Of a DNA stretch of 64,000 nt, positions 11,027 through 24,640 are shown in pieces (within the stretch, counting starts at the first letter, position 1; every line of letters begins with the position of its first letter). This stretch comes from Cardiocondyla obscurior (Eukaryota; Arthropoda; Insecta; Hymenoptera; Formicidae), in NCBI RefSeq assembly GCF_019399895.1, contig NC_091883.1:2708377-2772376 (forward strand), written 5' to 3'. The notes under the pieces were generated by a model. It did no database searches. It was not told where the DNA came from and worked only from the letters and a program-made list of their open reading frames with translations. The position numbers were made by a program, and so were the translations under genes.

Positions 11027-14000
11027 ATGGGTGCTTCTGCATCATCAAGCATCACCAGTGTAGGTGGAGATTCAGTCCAAGCAGCCAGACTCTCGGCGTC
11101 AAGTAGTCCAGAACAACATGGCATTGCAGTTAGGTACATTATCGACGTTTTATGCAATTTTTAATATTTATATTACTTAGCATTTAAAGTTTTCGAATAA
11201 ATAAGATCGTATTAAATTTTGAGCGAAGTATTATCTTTAAAAATATTAAAAATATTATCTTAAATAAATGTAGAAAAAAAAATTAAGAAAATAATAACAT
11301 ATACTGTATTATATTTTATAATATGTATATAGATAATGATCTAAAGATGATAGTTACATCTTTGACCGCACATCAAACTTTTTATAGTTGTCTATTTATG
11401 TATAGAGAGAAAAAGAAGAAGATGACAGGATTTGCGACGCTACGCAAAAAATTTATTAGGAGACGCCGCTCCTCTAAAGCGTGTGATCATGGTAGAATTG
11501 TTAGAGACTTGGTGTGTACATGGAGTCACTTAGAAGCGACCGCTCTGCTTGAAGAATATGAGGCGTTAGCTGCGTTAAAAGATCTTCATGTTCAAGCCGA
11601 ATTAGCTAGACCGCCAGCTGCTACTTTTAAGCAAGATCTATCAATGTTATACGATTACAAACACTGCTCCGATGTAGATCTTGTATATAGAGGAGCGTGT
11701 TTTCCCGTTCATAGAGCCGTGCTTTCCGCCAGATGCCCATACTTTAGAGACTTGTTGGCTGGTTGTCCTGGTACATATTTAATTAACTTACATTCTGTTT
11801 ATAAATCAATAAAAAATGTTTTATATTCTCCTTTACAATGTAAAAATTAATAGTGTGTAAAATAATATTATTACATCATTCGCGCATTATACATATATTT
11901 TATTTAAAATTGCAGGATATGGTGCTAGAATATGTTTGGAGTTAAGAACTCCGCATCTCGAAGTACAGATGTTCTCAGCATTATTACGATATCTTTACAC
12001 TGGTGATATTTGTCCGCACGATGCGACTTTGGAAGCGAACCTACTCCGGCGACTTGGAGAAGAATTCGGAACTCCAAATCCACTGGAACATGATCTCAGA
12101 TATTTACTGGATACCGGTGATTATGCGGATGCCGCTCTCGTATTTACATCGGACAGTGATTATCAAAGACCGGATAGTGGAAGTTCGGAGTACGGTTTTC
12201 GCCCCAAATTAGAGCTGCCATGTCACAAAGCGATACTTTCCGCAAGATCTCCTTTCTTCAGAAATTTGATACAAAGACGGACTAGATCGGGTGAAGATCA
12301 CACAGAAAGGGCGTTGCACATACCTACTAGAATAGTGTTGGACGAAAGCGTAATACCTAAACGATATGCCAGAGTATTGCTACATGCTGTGTATCTAGAT
12401 ACCGTTGACTTATCATTAATACTGAGAGGAAGTGGTTGTGGAAATAGCGCTGGTAGTTTGGGAGAGGTAAATAAGTCTTAACATAAAAATATTTTAAGCT
12501 TTAATATATGTTAACTCCTATATTTAAACTTGCAGGTTCAAGCTTTGACACATACTGGCAGAATGCGACCAAGCCCATTAGAAGAAGCGATGGAATTGTA
12601 TCAGATTGGACGGTTTCTCGAGCTCGATATATTATCGCAAGGCTGCGAGGATCTTATTTTAGAGTATCTCACCTTGGAATCACTACCGACTGTTCTCAAG
12701 TAAATCTTATTATTAATAGGTCTTTTATTATTAGAAATTAGATTTTTATTAAAAAAAAAATTTCTATGTAGATGGGGCAGTCAACCTCATGGATCGGCAT
12801 GGGTGCATAGACAAGCGTTACATTACTTAAGGGAGGAATTTCAGCCAATTGCTTCGTCCTCGATTCTTCATCAGTTAGATCACGCCCACTTAGCGAATGT
12901 TTTACAGAGTCATTTTTTACAAGCGAGTGAACTTGAAGTACTGCAGGCAGTGCTCAAGTGGGGCGAACACGAATTAGTACGTCGAATGGAGGATCGGGAA
13001 CCTAATTTGCTTAGCCATACTGTGCACTCCGTGACGAGAAAGGGTATTAAAAAAAGAGATCTTAGTGACATCGAGTTACGGGAGATACTAAGCGAACTTC
13101 TACCGCTTGTTAGAATAGATCATATATTGCCGCCAAATAGCGAAGCATTAACACAGGTATATTTCCTACACATTATTTTTAATTCTTTAGAAAAGTAAAT
13201 TTTTTTTACTAATATATTTTTTATGTTTATAATTTAGGCTATTAGAAGAGGATTGGTTTCAACTCCGCCAAGCCACATGATAGGAGATGAAAGAGATAAT
13301 TTGAGGGTTAATGCTTGGATAAGAGGCGGAAAGAAAAATGGATTTTTTGTGAGACCGAGGCTATTCATGCCTTATTACGAAGAGATTAAGGTAATAATAT
13401 AATAATAATATTTTTTAAATCATACATTGGTAGCGATAAAATAAATTTTAATGTATACTTTATTTATGCGATATTAGTCTTTGGTGGAGGAACAAATGAT
13501 TCAGGAAGCTGATCTAGTGAGATTACGAAGGCCACGATATGCAGATATACCAGATGCGCTGTACATGGTTGAGGAAAAACCAAGAGCTATGGGCACCGCT
13601 GGTGTTGATGTTCTTGCAGCTGCGTTTCCAGGTATTACAATGTTATTAATTTTACTCATTTATATTTTATTTAAAAAGCCGTATAAAATCGAATCAAAGT
13701 TTATAGATTATAGATAGACAAGTTATTAAATGTAAAACAGTTTTCGTGATCTGTAATATTTTGTTAAATTTAAAATTGATATTAACAAATTAATTTTTTT
13801 ATTGTGTTACAGTACCAGACTCTGCTACGATGGCCGCAATGCTGAAACGGGAGCAGAAATTGAAGCAATCGCCCAGTTGTCAACGAGCCATAAGTTTACC
13901 GCTTTCTTCGCGACACGAGATTAATCGACAAGTGCGATTGCGCGTTGTCAGGGAGTTCAACTTACCAGACACTGTAGCCGATCTTCTGGAGGTAAGTACT

Positions 14001-17000
14001 TTTTTCTTACTGATTACTTTTTTAAATAATTTATTTAAAGCAATAAAAATACCGTATTGCATGGGAGAAATTAAGAACACGAAAAATCAATATAAAATAT
14101 ATGAACGAAACGGGAGATTAAAGATTTTAGAGACGATTAAATCATAATTTAGTCTTTCTTTTATTAATCTTTTATTACAATTTTTTATTTTATTTCTTTA
14201 TAATGTACAATATTTACACAAGCATCATCAATTTTTGTGTCGGTGCTATATACAGTATAAAACTTATCACTATTATCAAAAGCACAAAATTTTGAATTTA
14301 ATAATATAAAATTAATATTTTTATTAAAAAAAAAAATTAAATTTTATCTTTAATTTGTTTCTATACGCAAGTGCTAAATCTACTTGTGTATAATATATCT
14401 TAAAACTTTGATTAAAAAATGGTATTATAAATATTAATCGTATTTTTCGCGTGGTAGTATATTAACAAATTGATTGTGTGTGTCATTATTTCTATTCTAA
14501 TAGTTCTATATTACACAGTATAATTTTTGTTGTCAATATTTTAAAAGTGCTTATTATATAAAAAACTAAGGCATTTTTGAAAGAAATGTTTAGTATTACG
14601 GATGGAATTTTGCGTCTAATCAATTTATAAGCCATCCTTTCTGGTCGAATGTAGATACAATATGTAAGAGTTTTTGTTTGTAATTGTCGTCATCGATCCC
14701 ACCTGCAAATACTCCTTGGTTTGCTGTTTCGGTCGTTTGCGTAACAGATCCACGCGCCGCTTGTATTACTTGCACCATCATAATGCACTGGATAAATTTT
14801 ACTGGCGCGCATTGATTCAATTGCTCAATAAATTGGCTCTTGGGAAATGCATTTGTGTCCACATTCAGCGATTTTAAGCTCTCGATGAAGGAATCGTAAT
14901 AAAAGTCAATCATGTCATCAAGATGATTGTCAAGTATCTCCTTCCGGGAGCTCGATATTAGGAAAAATATGAGATCTTTTACACCGTAATCGTAATTTGT
15001 CAATTGGAAGTCCACAATTTTCATATTAATCAGTTTGCCCGTGTCGTCATATTTGAACATCATGTTATTTACCCAGAAATCGTTATGCACTAGTGTCGCC
15101 CAGGGTTCTTTCGGCCTTACATCATTCTTAAATCCATAATCAATCGTCTTTTTGATTTTGTCCAGATAAACTCTCGCTTCACTTATATTTTTGTAATCGT
15201 TGTGTGCCTTATCTACCATATCCAATACGCCTTGCTCCGCGTTTATAGCGATATTTATATTTGATAGCACTGCCTTTTCGAAGACTTCAGGCTTCTTGAG
15301 TTTCACGCCGATCGTGATTGCGTGCAGCTTGGCTAAGTGGCTGATTGCAAAGTACAAGTGTTCCTTATCCAGACCAGTGATACGATCCTTTATCACGTAG
15401 TCGTGAGTCTTTAGATTTTCTAAAACGATGGCGGCCTGCTCGTCGAAGCATTGCGGATCTCGCAAGCCTAATCTTCCGCCTAAAAAGTGTGGCACGATGA
15501 CGCTCAGGGATTCCCGAGGGATCCCGCTTTCGATTTGTATTTTCAAAAATTCAGGTGCCGTCATGCTATAAAACTCCAGTTCCTTTCTGAACGTCGATGG
15601 GCTATCGAACAAATCTAATAAGTATTCCGATTTCGGTGGTAATTTCACAACTACGTGCAGAGTCTTCTTCTTATCATTTTGTTCGGCGTTAACATTCACG
15701 GCCAGTATTATGCTACCAAAATTTTCACCCGGGTCTGTCAAGTGTTTCCATTCCACGTCGTTGATTCGAAAATCAGGGCCATACGCTTGCACCAACAATG
15801 CATCCAGATTTTTAACAGGAAGCGTATCGAGCGACGGCGTTTTCCTAATTAAAGTAAATTTCGTATTACACAGTTATTATTTTAAACAGTTTAATTACAT
15901 GCAGAATTATCATAAAATTAAATAATTAGCGTACATTGTATGTGTTTTATCCGTAGAATCTTTTGGAAACTGTGATCCAATCGATCTTCTTTAATTAAAA
16001 CTTCTCTTTAGATTAAATGCTGTTCAATCGTCAATATTATATATATTTCCGGGAACTTTAGGGCTGTAAAAGAAAGAATAAATTCAAATAAAATATATGA
16101 TAATTTTTTTTTTCGGTTTATCTCAGTTTAATGCACTTTAGTTTTTTTTTCTTTTTTATTATTAATAGGACGAAATCACAATAGTGAGATACCTATTACC
16201 ATGTTCGCAGAAATTAGATTTAGATATAAATTAATTTAATTTAATAGTTAAATTAATTCAGACATAACAAACATACATCAAATTAATATCTCTACATAAT
16301 TGTAGAATTGCTAATTCCACAACGCGGTATTAACAATTATTATTAGATAATTTAACACGTGTTACGTGACAACGTATCATTATTTTTATTTATGCGAAAT
16401 ATAAATTAAAATAACGACTATTTTAATCCGGATTTTGCATCAAATTGGTGTAATTGTCTATAAAAAGGATTTTATTTTAAAGATCAGTTTTTTTTTTCAA
16501 TGAAATAAGAACGTCACCTTGTCGGTCGGTTTTCGTTGTATCTTCGGTATAAGGACTTGTTTATTACTTCCTAACGTACGTGTGTACATTGTAGCATCAA
16601 CTGTCATTATATTGTGCAGCGTTGCTGTTTTATATTATCATTCACGTCATTACTGTCGGTATATTTCTCGCCAAGTACGCCTGGCCCTCATGTAAATTCT
16701 GTTCGCAGATAAGCTAGCTGTTTTCCTTATCGTGTGTGTACAAAATACATTTTAAAATGCAACGAGAGTGAGGAAATAGTTTATAACGGCTTGGGTTTTT
16801 GTCGAATAAATGACGTGGCACTCGATTTACGGCGCGTATCGGAAAGCAGAACGCAAACGTCATTATTTTTCACTTACATGGACGCAAAGTGCATCGGGAG
16901 ACTTGCAATTAAATAAACCTTTCTGGCCGGATTAATCGGGCATCGTGGCCAAATAGCGCGCAACCTATTTATAGTACGACACTAGAAACTTTGAGCGTTG

Positions 17001-20000
17001 AGGTAAATGCTGAAACGATGTCAAACGAGCTCGTCGATTTAACTAAATTTATTTTCAAAGTCTTGTCGAAATTCCTGTTTTTTTTTTTTTTTTACAATTT
17101 ACGACTGCAGTTTTGCCTACTTTAAATGACCTACTTAATTAACACTTTCAATGCGCTGCGTACGCGTCGTGTTTTTTTTTTGTTTTATTTGCCAACTACG
17201 ATAAATATTAAAAGATTATTTTATAAGGCTGCGTTTCATGGCTTATCGTATCAAGACGTTTAATTGCACGATGCTGTGTGTAATTGCTCAAATGACTCTA
17301 TGTATAATGACAAATAGAGCCAATGTGAGTCAACATTACGTGATATTTTACTTCTGGCAGTAACACGAATTTATTTTTAACTGTTACGAATAAAGATATC
17401 GGTTTATATCTATTTATTCGGTGAATAATATTAAAAGTCGGTAACATTATAATGTTGTTACACAATACTTATAAACTACGCGATCTCTCTCTTTTTTTTT
17501 ATTATTTTAAACATCCTAAAATAGTACAGTTTAGATAAAATATTTTATTTAGAAAAGAAAGCAGTTAAGATTAATAAATAAATTATCAATATGCATCATA
17601 TGCGAATATATATTAAAGTGCATATAAATAATTTTATAGATTTGCGTTTAAATTATCAGTTTTTTTTTTATTTTACATTTTCCCGGAATATGTTCACGTT
17701 TGATAAATATTAATATTGAAAATTGAAGCGTTAAAAATCACTCAAGATATTACCGTGACTTATATTCTTGTATAGTTGTGAGGATTCGTCAAAGTATTTT
17801 TATTAAATTGTCACATCGGCAGGATATTCTTTTTCGTTTTATCCCCGGTAAATGATAAATTAAATACAAGAAACCGTTATTTATTATAAAATTTTTTCTC
17901 GGCATTAAACTATATTTTAATAATACTTAATAAGTTACTGGAAGGCAATTGCAATCTACGAAGTAATTGAACGAGACGAATAAAAAAGATGAGGAAAACT
18001 GAAGACAGTATATTTCTTTTTTTTTTTCCTTTTTTTTTGCTCATTATTATGTCAGATATTATCGGTCAATAATCACATAACTGTTTGTCGTATTCGAGAT
18101 GATTATTTCTCGCTAATTAATTTAATCGCACTTTTACGCATACGTAAATGTATTCTTAACACGGAAGCTGGTTCGGTTAAATTATCCTCCGGATTCTCAT
18201 CTCTCTTGACATTATTTCAGCATTTAGTGCGAAATATCTTTGGCTCAGACAGCTCGCATTAAGATTCTCAAGCTTTCATTATAGTAGACAGTAGAACAAC
18301 AGAACGGCATGGCATTGTCTCCGGTCTAAATATTACTCTTGACTTACACAATTCGGAAACGTGTCTGTTTTTCTTTTTTTATTTATTTTTTTTTGGAGGG
18401 AATAATTAAAGGTAACGATATTTCACAAGTGATAAGTACTCGCAGATAAGTATTCCTTGAATATAATTATGTTAGACAAAATAGATTTTTTTTTTCCACA
18501 AAGTAGAACAGAAATAAAATTTTACCTACGTCTCTTTGCGGCATAAAAACGGCTTTTCTTTCATAACAATCGATTCGATTGCCGCACCACTATTATATAC
18601 GCGGGAGAATGACTGTGCGATCGAGATGACACAATCGCGATTGTAACAATAAGCAGGTGTCGCGAATTAATTCAAATCGCAGGAAGGACTTGCATGCCAG
18701 ACACGATCTCAGCAGCTGCGCACATAGCGAACTTTATGGCTCGTAGAACTCGGAAGTGTTATGCTTATTTTCCTCGCGGAGTTTAAGACTGTGTGCCACT
18801 TGAGCGCGGAAATGATTGATCTATTGACTCGCGTTTGACGATAATGAAGATAATGCGTCGTAAAAAAACACCTCGGTGGCTCAAAAGCAGCCAAAGCGGC
18901 GCGATTAAATAAGGATTGAATTTCACGTTGAATTATGCCGGGCACGTTTGCGGACGAGGTTCCAAATGCATTTTATATTAAAATCGAATTTGTATTCGTT
19001 CGCGCGACGGCCAATTAGCCGATTGTAAATTCTTATCATTAGGGCAGATTTTCTGCCCATCTGTGTCCGGCCAGTCTGGCTGATAATCGCTATCTCGATT
19101 GTGTAATCGTCGGCCTTCGCATTGCGTAAATGAATATTTTCGTTCGTACCTCTTTTTCGCTAGAAATGTTACGGATCTATTATTAGAAAATGAAATTCCA
19201 CGGGAACAACACCGGAATTTTTGTCCATTAAACGCAATCGTTTTAAACACCGTTTATTTCAAGTGGCAATTAAATAAAATTCACCGCCGCACGAAATCGG
19301 CGTGAAGCACGCGCGAAGATCCTCTCGAGTTTAATCAGCATGACTGGGAGTTTCTGCTTGCAACTTGATACATTGATATAATAATCGTAATCTATGTGCG
19401 CCTTAAAGTCCACTCGCGCTATCCAGTAAACACGCGCACGGTCGGCGAATTATTTTATTTAAAGCTCGATCGGAATAATAGACAGAGAGAGAAAAAAAAG
19501 AAATGATTTAATTTTATAATTGTACATGTCAACACTCACGTGTTCGATCTGTCGTGCATTTGCATATATTACTATTAATGAGCACGTCATTTACCTTAAC
19601 ACTGACGGAGCAAATCGGAGCACACTCGTCGCGTATGCGATGTCATCGGCGTGACGTAGATGAAATCGTAACACGCGTGAACTCGGTGCTAGACGACGTC
19701 AAAATCTCGTTTTCTGTTTTTCTCGTTTTTTTTTTCTTTCTTTTTTTTTACTTTTTTTTTTCGCAACGCGTTACCTTATGCACCGGCAGCACGTGGATTT
19801 TGCACGACACTTTGACAGTGCAATTCGCGACTAACGTCGCGAGCAGACTCTGGCCGCTGTTAAACTTTGCCTCTTATTCTCCCCCTTTTTCTGCACTGGT
19901 GTTCGCATTATCTGCGTCTTCTAGCGCAGCATCGAATTAAACGCACGATAGAGACGTGGCACAATGAGCGCCAGTGAACTGAAACGATACGTGACGTGAG

Positions 20001-23000
20001 ATGCGTATTTTGTCTCAATGCAATGAGATGCAAACGAGTCCTCGAGAGATTTTTCCGTCCTTCCTCTTTGCGGAGCCGTGATTTTTCCAACAGCTACGAC
20101 GCGCTAAGTCGCCGCAATGTTAACAGACGTAGCTTCGTTACAATGCTTCTATTGCAGAAAATTAATTGGGTTAATACCGCGTGCAAATAAAAAAAATGTA
20201 CCACTGTAGGTTTCATATTGTTTTTTTTTATTTTTTTTTATTTTTACATATTTTTTTTTAATTCGTAAAACGTTACACTTTTAGATCGTCGTGCAGTTTA
20301 TTGTAATAATAATAATAATAATAATAATACAAATATAATCTTCACCTAGTGCACATATATTTAATTAGAAGTTCTCTTATTTTTAAATGAGAATAGACGA
20401 GTTATATTTTATTGTTAGAAATATATTGCACTCCGTTTCAACGAAAATTGTTCACACCAACTATTTAACGACGACGCGACCGACGTGCGCGATGATTATT
20501 CCGAAGGACGACTGTCCACCAAAAATAATTTATTTCTGCTGTCCCTTTTCAAACGGGCGGTTTGTACGTATGATTGATAAATATACGTGGTGTCGCACCG
20601 GGGTGACAAGCGGATGAATCACGGAACGACACTTGTGACTACTGCCAATCGGATGAAATGCGTGCAATCTCTATAACGCAGCTACGTGGCATTATGCATG
20701 AATAAATGCGGAGGCACGTATTATCAAATACTCGGCGCGTATTGCATCACCGCGACTTCCGGTGCCGCGGGTAAAATCATGCAAATTGGACAAAACGCAT
20801 TGCGGACCCGTAGCGCACCCGAAAATTACCTCGGCTCGCCTCTAAAATAACGGGGACTGCGTTGACAATGCCGGATTTAACCTTAATCCGTGGAGAATTA
20901 AAGTATCGCTTATGCATCACGCTTGCTCGCCGCGATGATTAATTTACAAACGAGCTAAATAAATAAGAAGGTATCTTAAAAATAATTTTGAAATCAGTGG
21001 ATGAAGGGAGTTAATTAAAATTTATTGTCGTAACGGGAATGAAATATTTTTTTAATGCACAAATGCGCGCGGATAGGAATATAATTTAATTTTATATTAT
21101 CGGGTCTTTGGTTTTTTTTCTTTTTTTTTTTTTTTTGTTTGTAGAGAATGTCAAACGAATCATTGGACGTGTTTTATAATACAGGCGACACACGAACGAT
21201 GTTTTTTTTTTCTTTTACACGTTTACGTGAATAATGAAATTATATACGGTTTAAAATTATCTACGTCGATGTCGCACGTACGTGGTTGTCAGTACAATGC
21301 ATTATCGTCATGCACGATGACATAACGTTTCCAACATGTCAAAACAACACGTGCCGGGAGAACTTTGGTGACCGGCTGAAAAAAAAAAAAAAAGAAAAAT
21401 GTCCATTTGTTGCTTAGATGACGCGAAATTAAGAAGCAATCTCGTCATGCTGAAATTTGCATTATCTAGCGTGTTGTTTATTTTTCAAATGACTCAGGAA
21501 TGCGAGATCGATCTACGAGGAAAAAAAGATTTCACTTGATTCAAGAAATCGTCCGCTCGGGTTCGATTATTAGTTCTTATTAACGTCTCGCTTACGTCTT
21601 TACGACTTTACAATCAATATTCATTGAAACTTGTTCTTCCCGGGGAGAAAATACTTTAGCATAGCCGAGATTAAATAAAATATAAAGTTGTGGCGGAAGT
21701 TAGTGAAGAATTTTTATTACTTAGGTGTTGTTACGTTTTTTTTTTTTTTTCTTGCGTGCGCATGGTTTGATGAATCATTATTAACGTTGACAATTACGTT
21801 CAATTCTCTTTAATTCCCAGAGTCAATTGGTTTTAATTGGCAATATGTAACTCAATCCTCATAAATTTCATGTCAATAGCGTACTTGTTACTCGCGGGTT
21901 TGAAGTTTCGTATCGCGATAAGCTTGTTTAACACGTAAACATTATCCTAGATAATGTTGCGGAAGTTGTGCGGCATAATACCTTGATATCATCATTCGCT
22001 ATTTTGATTCATGCGACGCGAACGTAATGGTTTAATACTTTCCGGGTTAGAAAAGTGTTCTAGAAGTGACGTAATAAATTTCCGGGTGAGAATTGCGGCC
22101 TGGAGAACGTGTTAGATAGTCGAAAACACGCGTCAACGGAGACGCGAAAAGGGAAAGCAGAAATAACATTATTGAAAAAAAGAAGAAAAAAAAAATTAAT
22201 AATAATTATTAAAGGGAGTGCTTTGTCATTTCTTGGGCGCGTAATTTCACAAGTCTCTCAAGCGTGTGGATCTAATGGGAAGATTCGACACCTCGGACAC
22301 AGACGCGAATTTCGCGCGTACGCGCGCGAAATAATTGCGTTGTGTGGCTGGTACCGCTCGCTAATTCGCGACGTTCGCATAACGTATGCGAGGGATCGCT
22401 CGCCATACGTTCGCTGCATTAATGTGCGTCTTCCTAGGCAGCGCGTGCAGCACACGTCAATTAGGTCACGGCCCGCGTTCTATTTTCGGCGGTCAGGTGC
22501 GGAAAAGGGGAAGCTCGTCCGAGCGCCAGGGACTCTGTTCACGAGTTCATCTCGCGGAACCCTCTCAGCCTTTCGACCCCTCGGCGTCGCGTAATAAGCT
22601 CTGATTCCTCGAGCATTTGCGACACCGACCCATTGCGCCATCCCCCCTAGTCTCAGCACTCTGTGCGATACCCCTCGTTGACGATCTTCCGATTAATATC
22701 CACCGGCGCGATACCATCAATGTTCCACAAACCTCTGGTCTTTCTCCCTTCCCTCTCTCCCTTCCCCTCCCCCCCTCTCTCCCTCCTGTCCGCCTAATCG
22801 CGAGGTCTTTCCCCTCGTGTATTATTCCGAGCTTTTAATGCATCTTTCATCCAGCGGACAGCGCGCGATAAATTGCTGGCGTATCGATTTCAGAACACAG
22901 CGTCTTACAGTATGAAAGAGCAAAACGAGCAGAGGATGACAGATATAGAGGACATTGACTCGCCGGGCATGGGTATTCGTGTGAGAACTACCGCTCCGGT

Positions 23001-23786
23001 GTGTTACGGGAGGAACATGACATTTCCTCGGCCGACTTCGTCTTACGCACATAGACACGAACTTCCAGCTATAGTGACCGAGGGAGAGAGCTGCAGACTT
23101 CTTGCCGAGGTAAGGGACGGTTCGCTCTCGTTGCACCAGCTCACCCTAAATTCTCGCACGATCCCCGTCCGCCAAGGGCCTCGATATTTTTAATTAGTTT
23201 TCCCCTCCCGATTCCGATTCCGCATCACGTTTTTATAGTTGAGAAACGGTAAATTACCGGCCTCTCGCTTAGTTATCCCAGCGCAACCGGGCGGATTCCC
23301 ATGCCCGCAGGTTACGAAATCGTTTTCCTCTCCTTTCCATCCCCCCCCCTTTTCGTCTCTTTCTCTCGTTTTTGCATCGCGATCGGCCCCGGTGCAACGC
23401 ACGTTTGATTAGCCAGCCGGCACGAAAAACGCATTACGCAAACGGGTGCAATGTGCGGCCGCCGGTTTACCGTTTCTCTCGTTTCGCAGCAGCAAGAGGG
23501 TAATTCCTGCAGCGACGGCCAACTGTCGGGCGTGATGCCGGACGTAGCGATGGCGACGGCCTCCTTCGGCGCGCTGCATTTAATCGAGGAGCAGGAACTG
23601 GAATTAGATCTCGGTGACGGGGCGTCGCACCTTTTGCCGCACGTTTCCCCGTCTAGCGGGGGAACGATCGAGCCGGCCGGCCACCGTTCGTCGCTTCCTC
23701 ATCAGCATCAAAGGCACTTCTCCGGCCCGCCGCCTCCACCTTACGTGTACCACCGTGCTGGCACTGCCTTACCGAGGTTTATTTGA
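11027..23786 (+). CDS. BTBD7: BTBD7-like BTB/POZ domain protein
   Basis: Ten coding exons: 11027-11133, 11406-11770, 11916-12466, 12536-12699, 12772-13156, 13238-13390, 13478-13631, 13813-13991, 22894-23109 and 23490-23786. Phases agree, giving 856 residues. Vertebrate BTBD7 controls cell adhesion and branching morphogenesis. Seen: N-terminal MGASASSS; LRKKFIRRRRSSK basic patch; first BTB (DVDLVYRGACFPVHRAVLSARCP, then LLRYLYTGDI); second BTB (LELPCHKAILSARSPFFRNL); BACK-type helices (WVHRQALHYL); RLFMPYYEEIK; and, in the last exon, GVMPDVAMATASFGALHL, which matches the human LMPDIAVGVSTLSL segment. The start at 11027 mirrors human MGANAS, an N-myristoylation context; an in-frame ATG at 10895 would add 44 residues and hide the glycine. 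The last two exons are assigned by phase and that one motif, so further exons in the 8.9-kb intron cannot be excluded. Confidence 0.9.
14620..15844 (-). CDS. EcKinase-like (CHK/DUF1679) kinase, nested in BTBD7 intron; 5' exon not found
   Basis: One exon of about 408 codons, beginning at an acceptor (TTTAATTAG before 15844) and ending at TGA 14620-14622. It belongs to the arthropod EcKL family of small-molecule kinases (ecdysteroid kinase-like, choline-kinase fold). The lysine of VVVKLPP, the Brenner-type loop HNDFWVNN (His, Asp and Asn) and the metal-binding DFQ in KIVDFQ are all present, so an active enzyme is plausible; the substrate cannot be named. The first codons visible are KTPSLDTLPVKNLDALL, which read as a near-complete N-terminus, so only a few residues plus the ATG are missing. 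No in-frame ATG precedes the exon, and I could not place the upstream exon with confidence in 15845-17000. Confidence 0.87.
20304..20329. repeat. (TAA)n microsatellite in BTBD7 intron
   Basis: About eight TAA/ATA units. Confidence 0.9.
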
Positions 23787-24640
23787 AATTTATGTATGAT
23801 ATGTGGACGGAGCGGCAACTATTGACGGTGCCCCCTTCTTTGCGTTTCCCTCTTCTATCTCTTTCCTCCCCCGTTCGCCCTTCATTACATAGTCTGCTCC
23901 TCTCTGTCTCTCTCTCTAACTCTCTCTATCTCTCTCTCTCCTTCGTAGCGCGTATCGATCATACCTTGTTATTGCGGGTACAAATTTATTACAAGGATAA
24001 TTGTATTTACGTTATTATTTAAAGCAAGCTTAAAAGAAGGGTAGAAAGTACTTGGTTTAAGTGTCCGTAATCTTACCGGATCTGAAAGTCACACCCTGTG
24101 AGCACACAAAAAAACCTTGATGCTTATCGAGCACGATGCGAGGGCGGTGCGGAAGGTTCACGCCGTGCGACCTATATATAAATATATATATATATAATTG
24201 AAAATATATAAATATATATAAATATATATATATATGTATATGTAACGATTAAGTGCAATCGTGTATGGGAAAGAAATTGCGATTGTGATTTATACATATA
24301 AAACCGTAATCGTGATATGTGCATGTGGGTGTACTTACGTGTATGTGTGTACGTATGCGTGTGTAGGGGAGCGTAATGCGTGTTTGCGGTTTCTGGATTC
24401 GAAGTGTCAAGACTGCTAGGCAAGAAAGTTTCCAGAAACAGAAAAAAAAAGAAATGAAAAAGCAGGAACAATGTACGGGATATTAAATTTAAAACCGGAA
24501 AAAAGGGGGTGAGAAAAAAACGAAAAAATAGGAAAAGAAAAAGAAAAAAAAAAGGAAAAAAAAAAAAAATATCGCGCCTTGTCACACACCATCATCCTTG
24601 TACTCCGCATAATTATTACAGGAAAGTGAAAGTGCCGCGT
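23787..24640. other. BTBD7 3' UTR / low-complexity region
   Basis: Follows the BTBD7 stop. It contains a CT microsatellite at about 23897-23941, a compound TA repeat at about 24173-24240 and A-rich purine tracts near 24440-24570. Long minus-strand open frames here encode Phe- or Tyr/Ile-rich low-complexity peptides and are products of these repeats. Confidence 0.55.
24173..24240. repeat. Compound TA microsatellite
   Basis: Runs of TA interrupted by A-rich spacers (TATAAATATATA units), 390-450 bp past the BTBD7 stop. Confidence 0.85.

Larger units (their letters stand above)
13992..22893 (+). other. 8.9-kb BTBD7 intron hosting a nested gene
   Basis: The donor GTAAGT follows the codon for the last Glu of DTVADLLE; the acceptor TTTCAG precedes 22894. 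Outside the nested minus-strand gene (14620-15844) it is mostly AT-rich with frequent T runs, a TAA microsatellite at about 20304-20329, and more CpG-rich blocks at about 18.6-20.1 and 22.1-22.8 kb. A near-perfect CG-rich inverted repeat sits around 22312-22332. I see no further exon I can support. Confidence 0.65.

Noticed and set aside
22109..22594. 161-codon plus-strand frame in the BTBD7 intron
   Set aside because: Starts with a poly-Lys repeat-derived stretch, then Arg-rich GC-driven sequence; no match to BTBD7 and no suitable splice sites.
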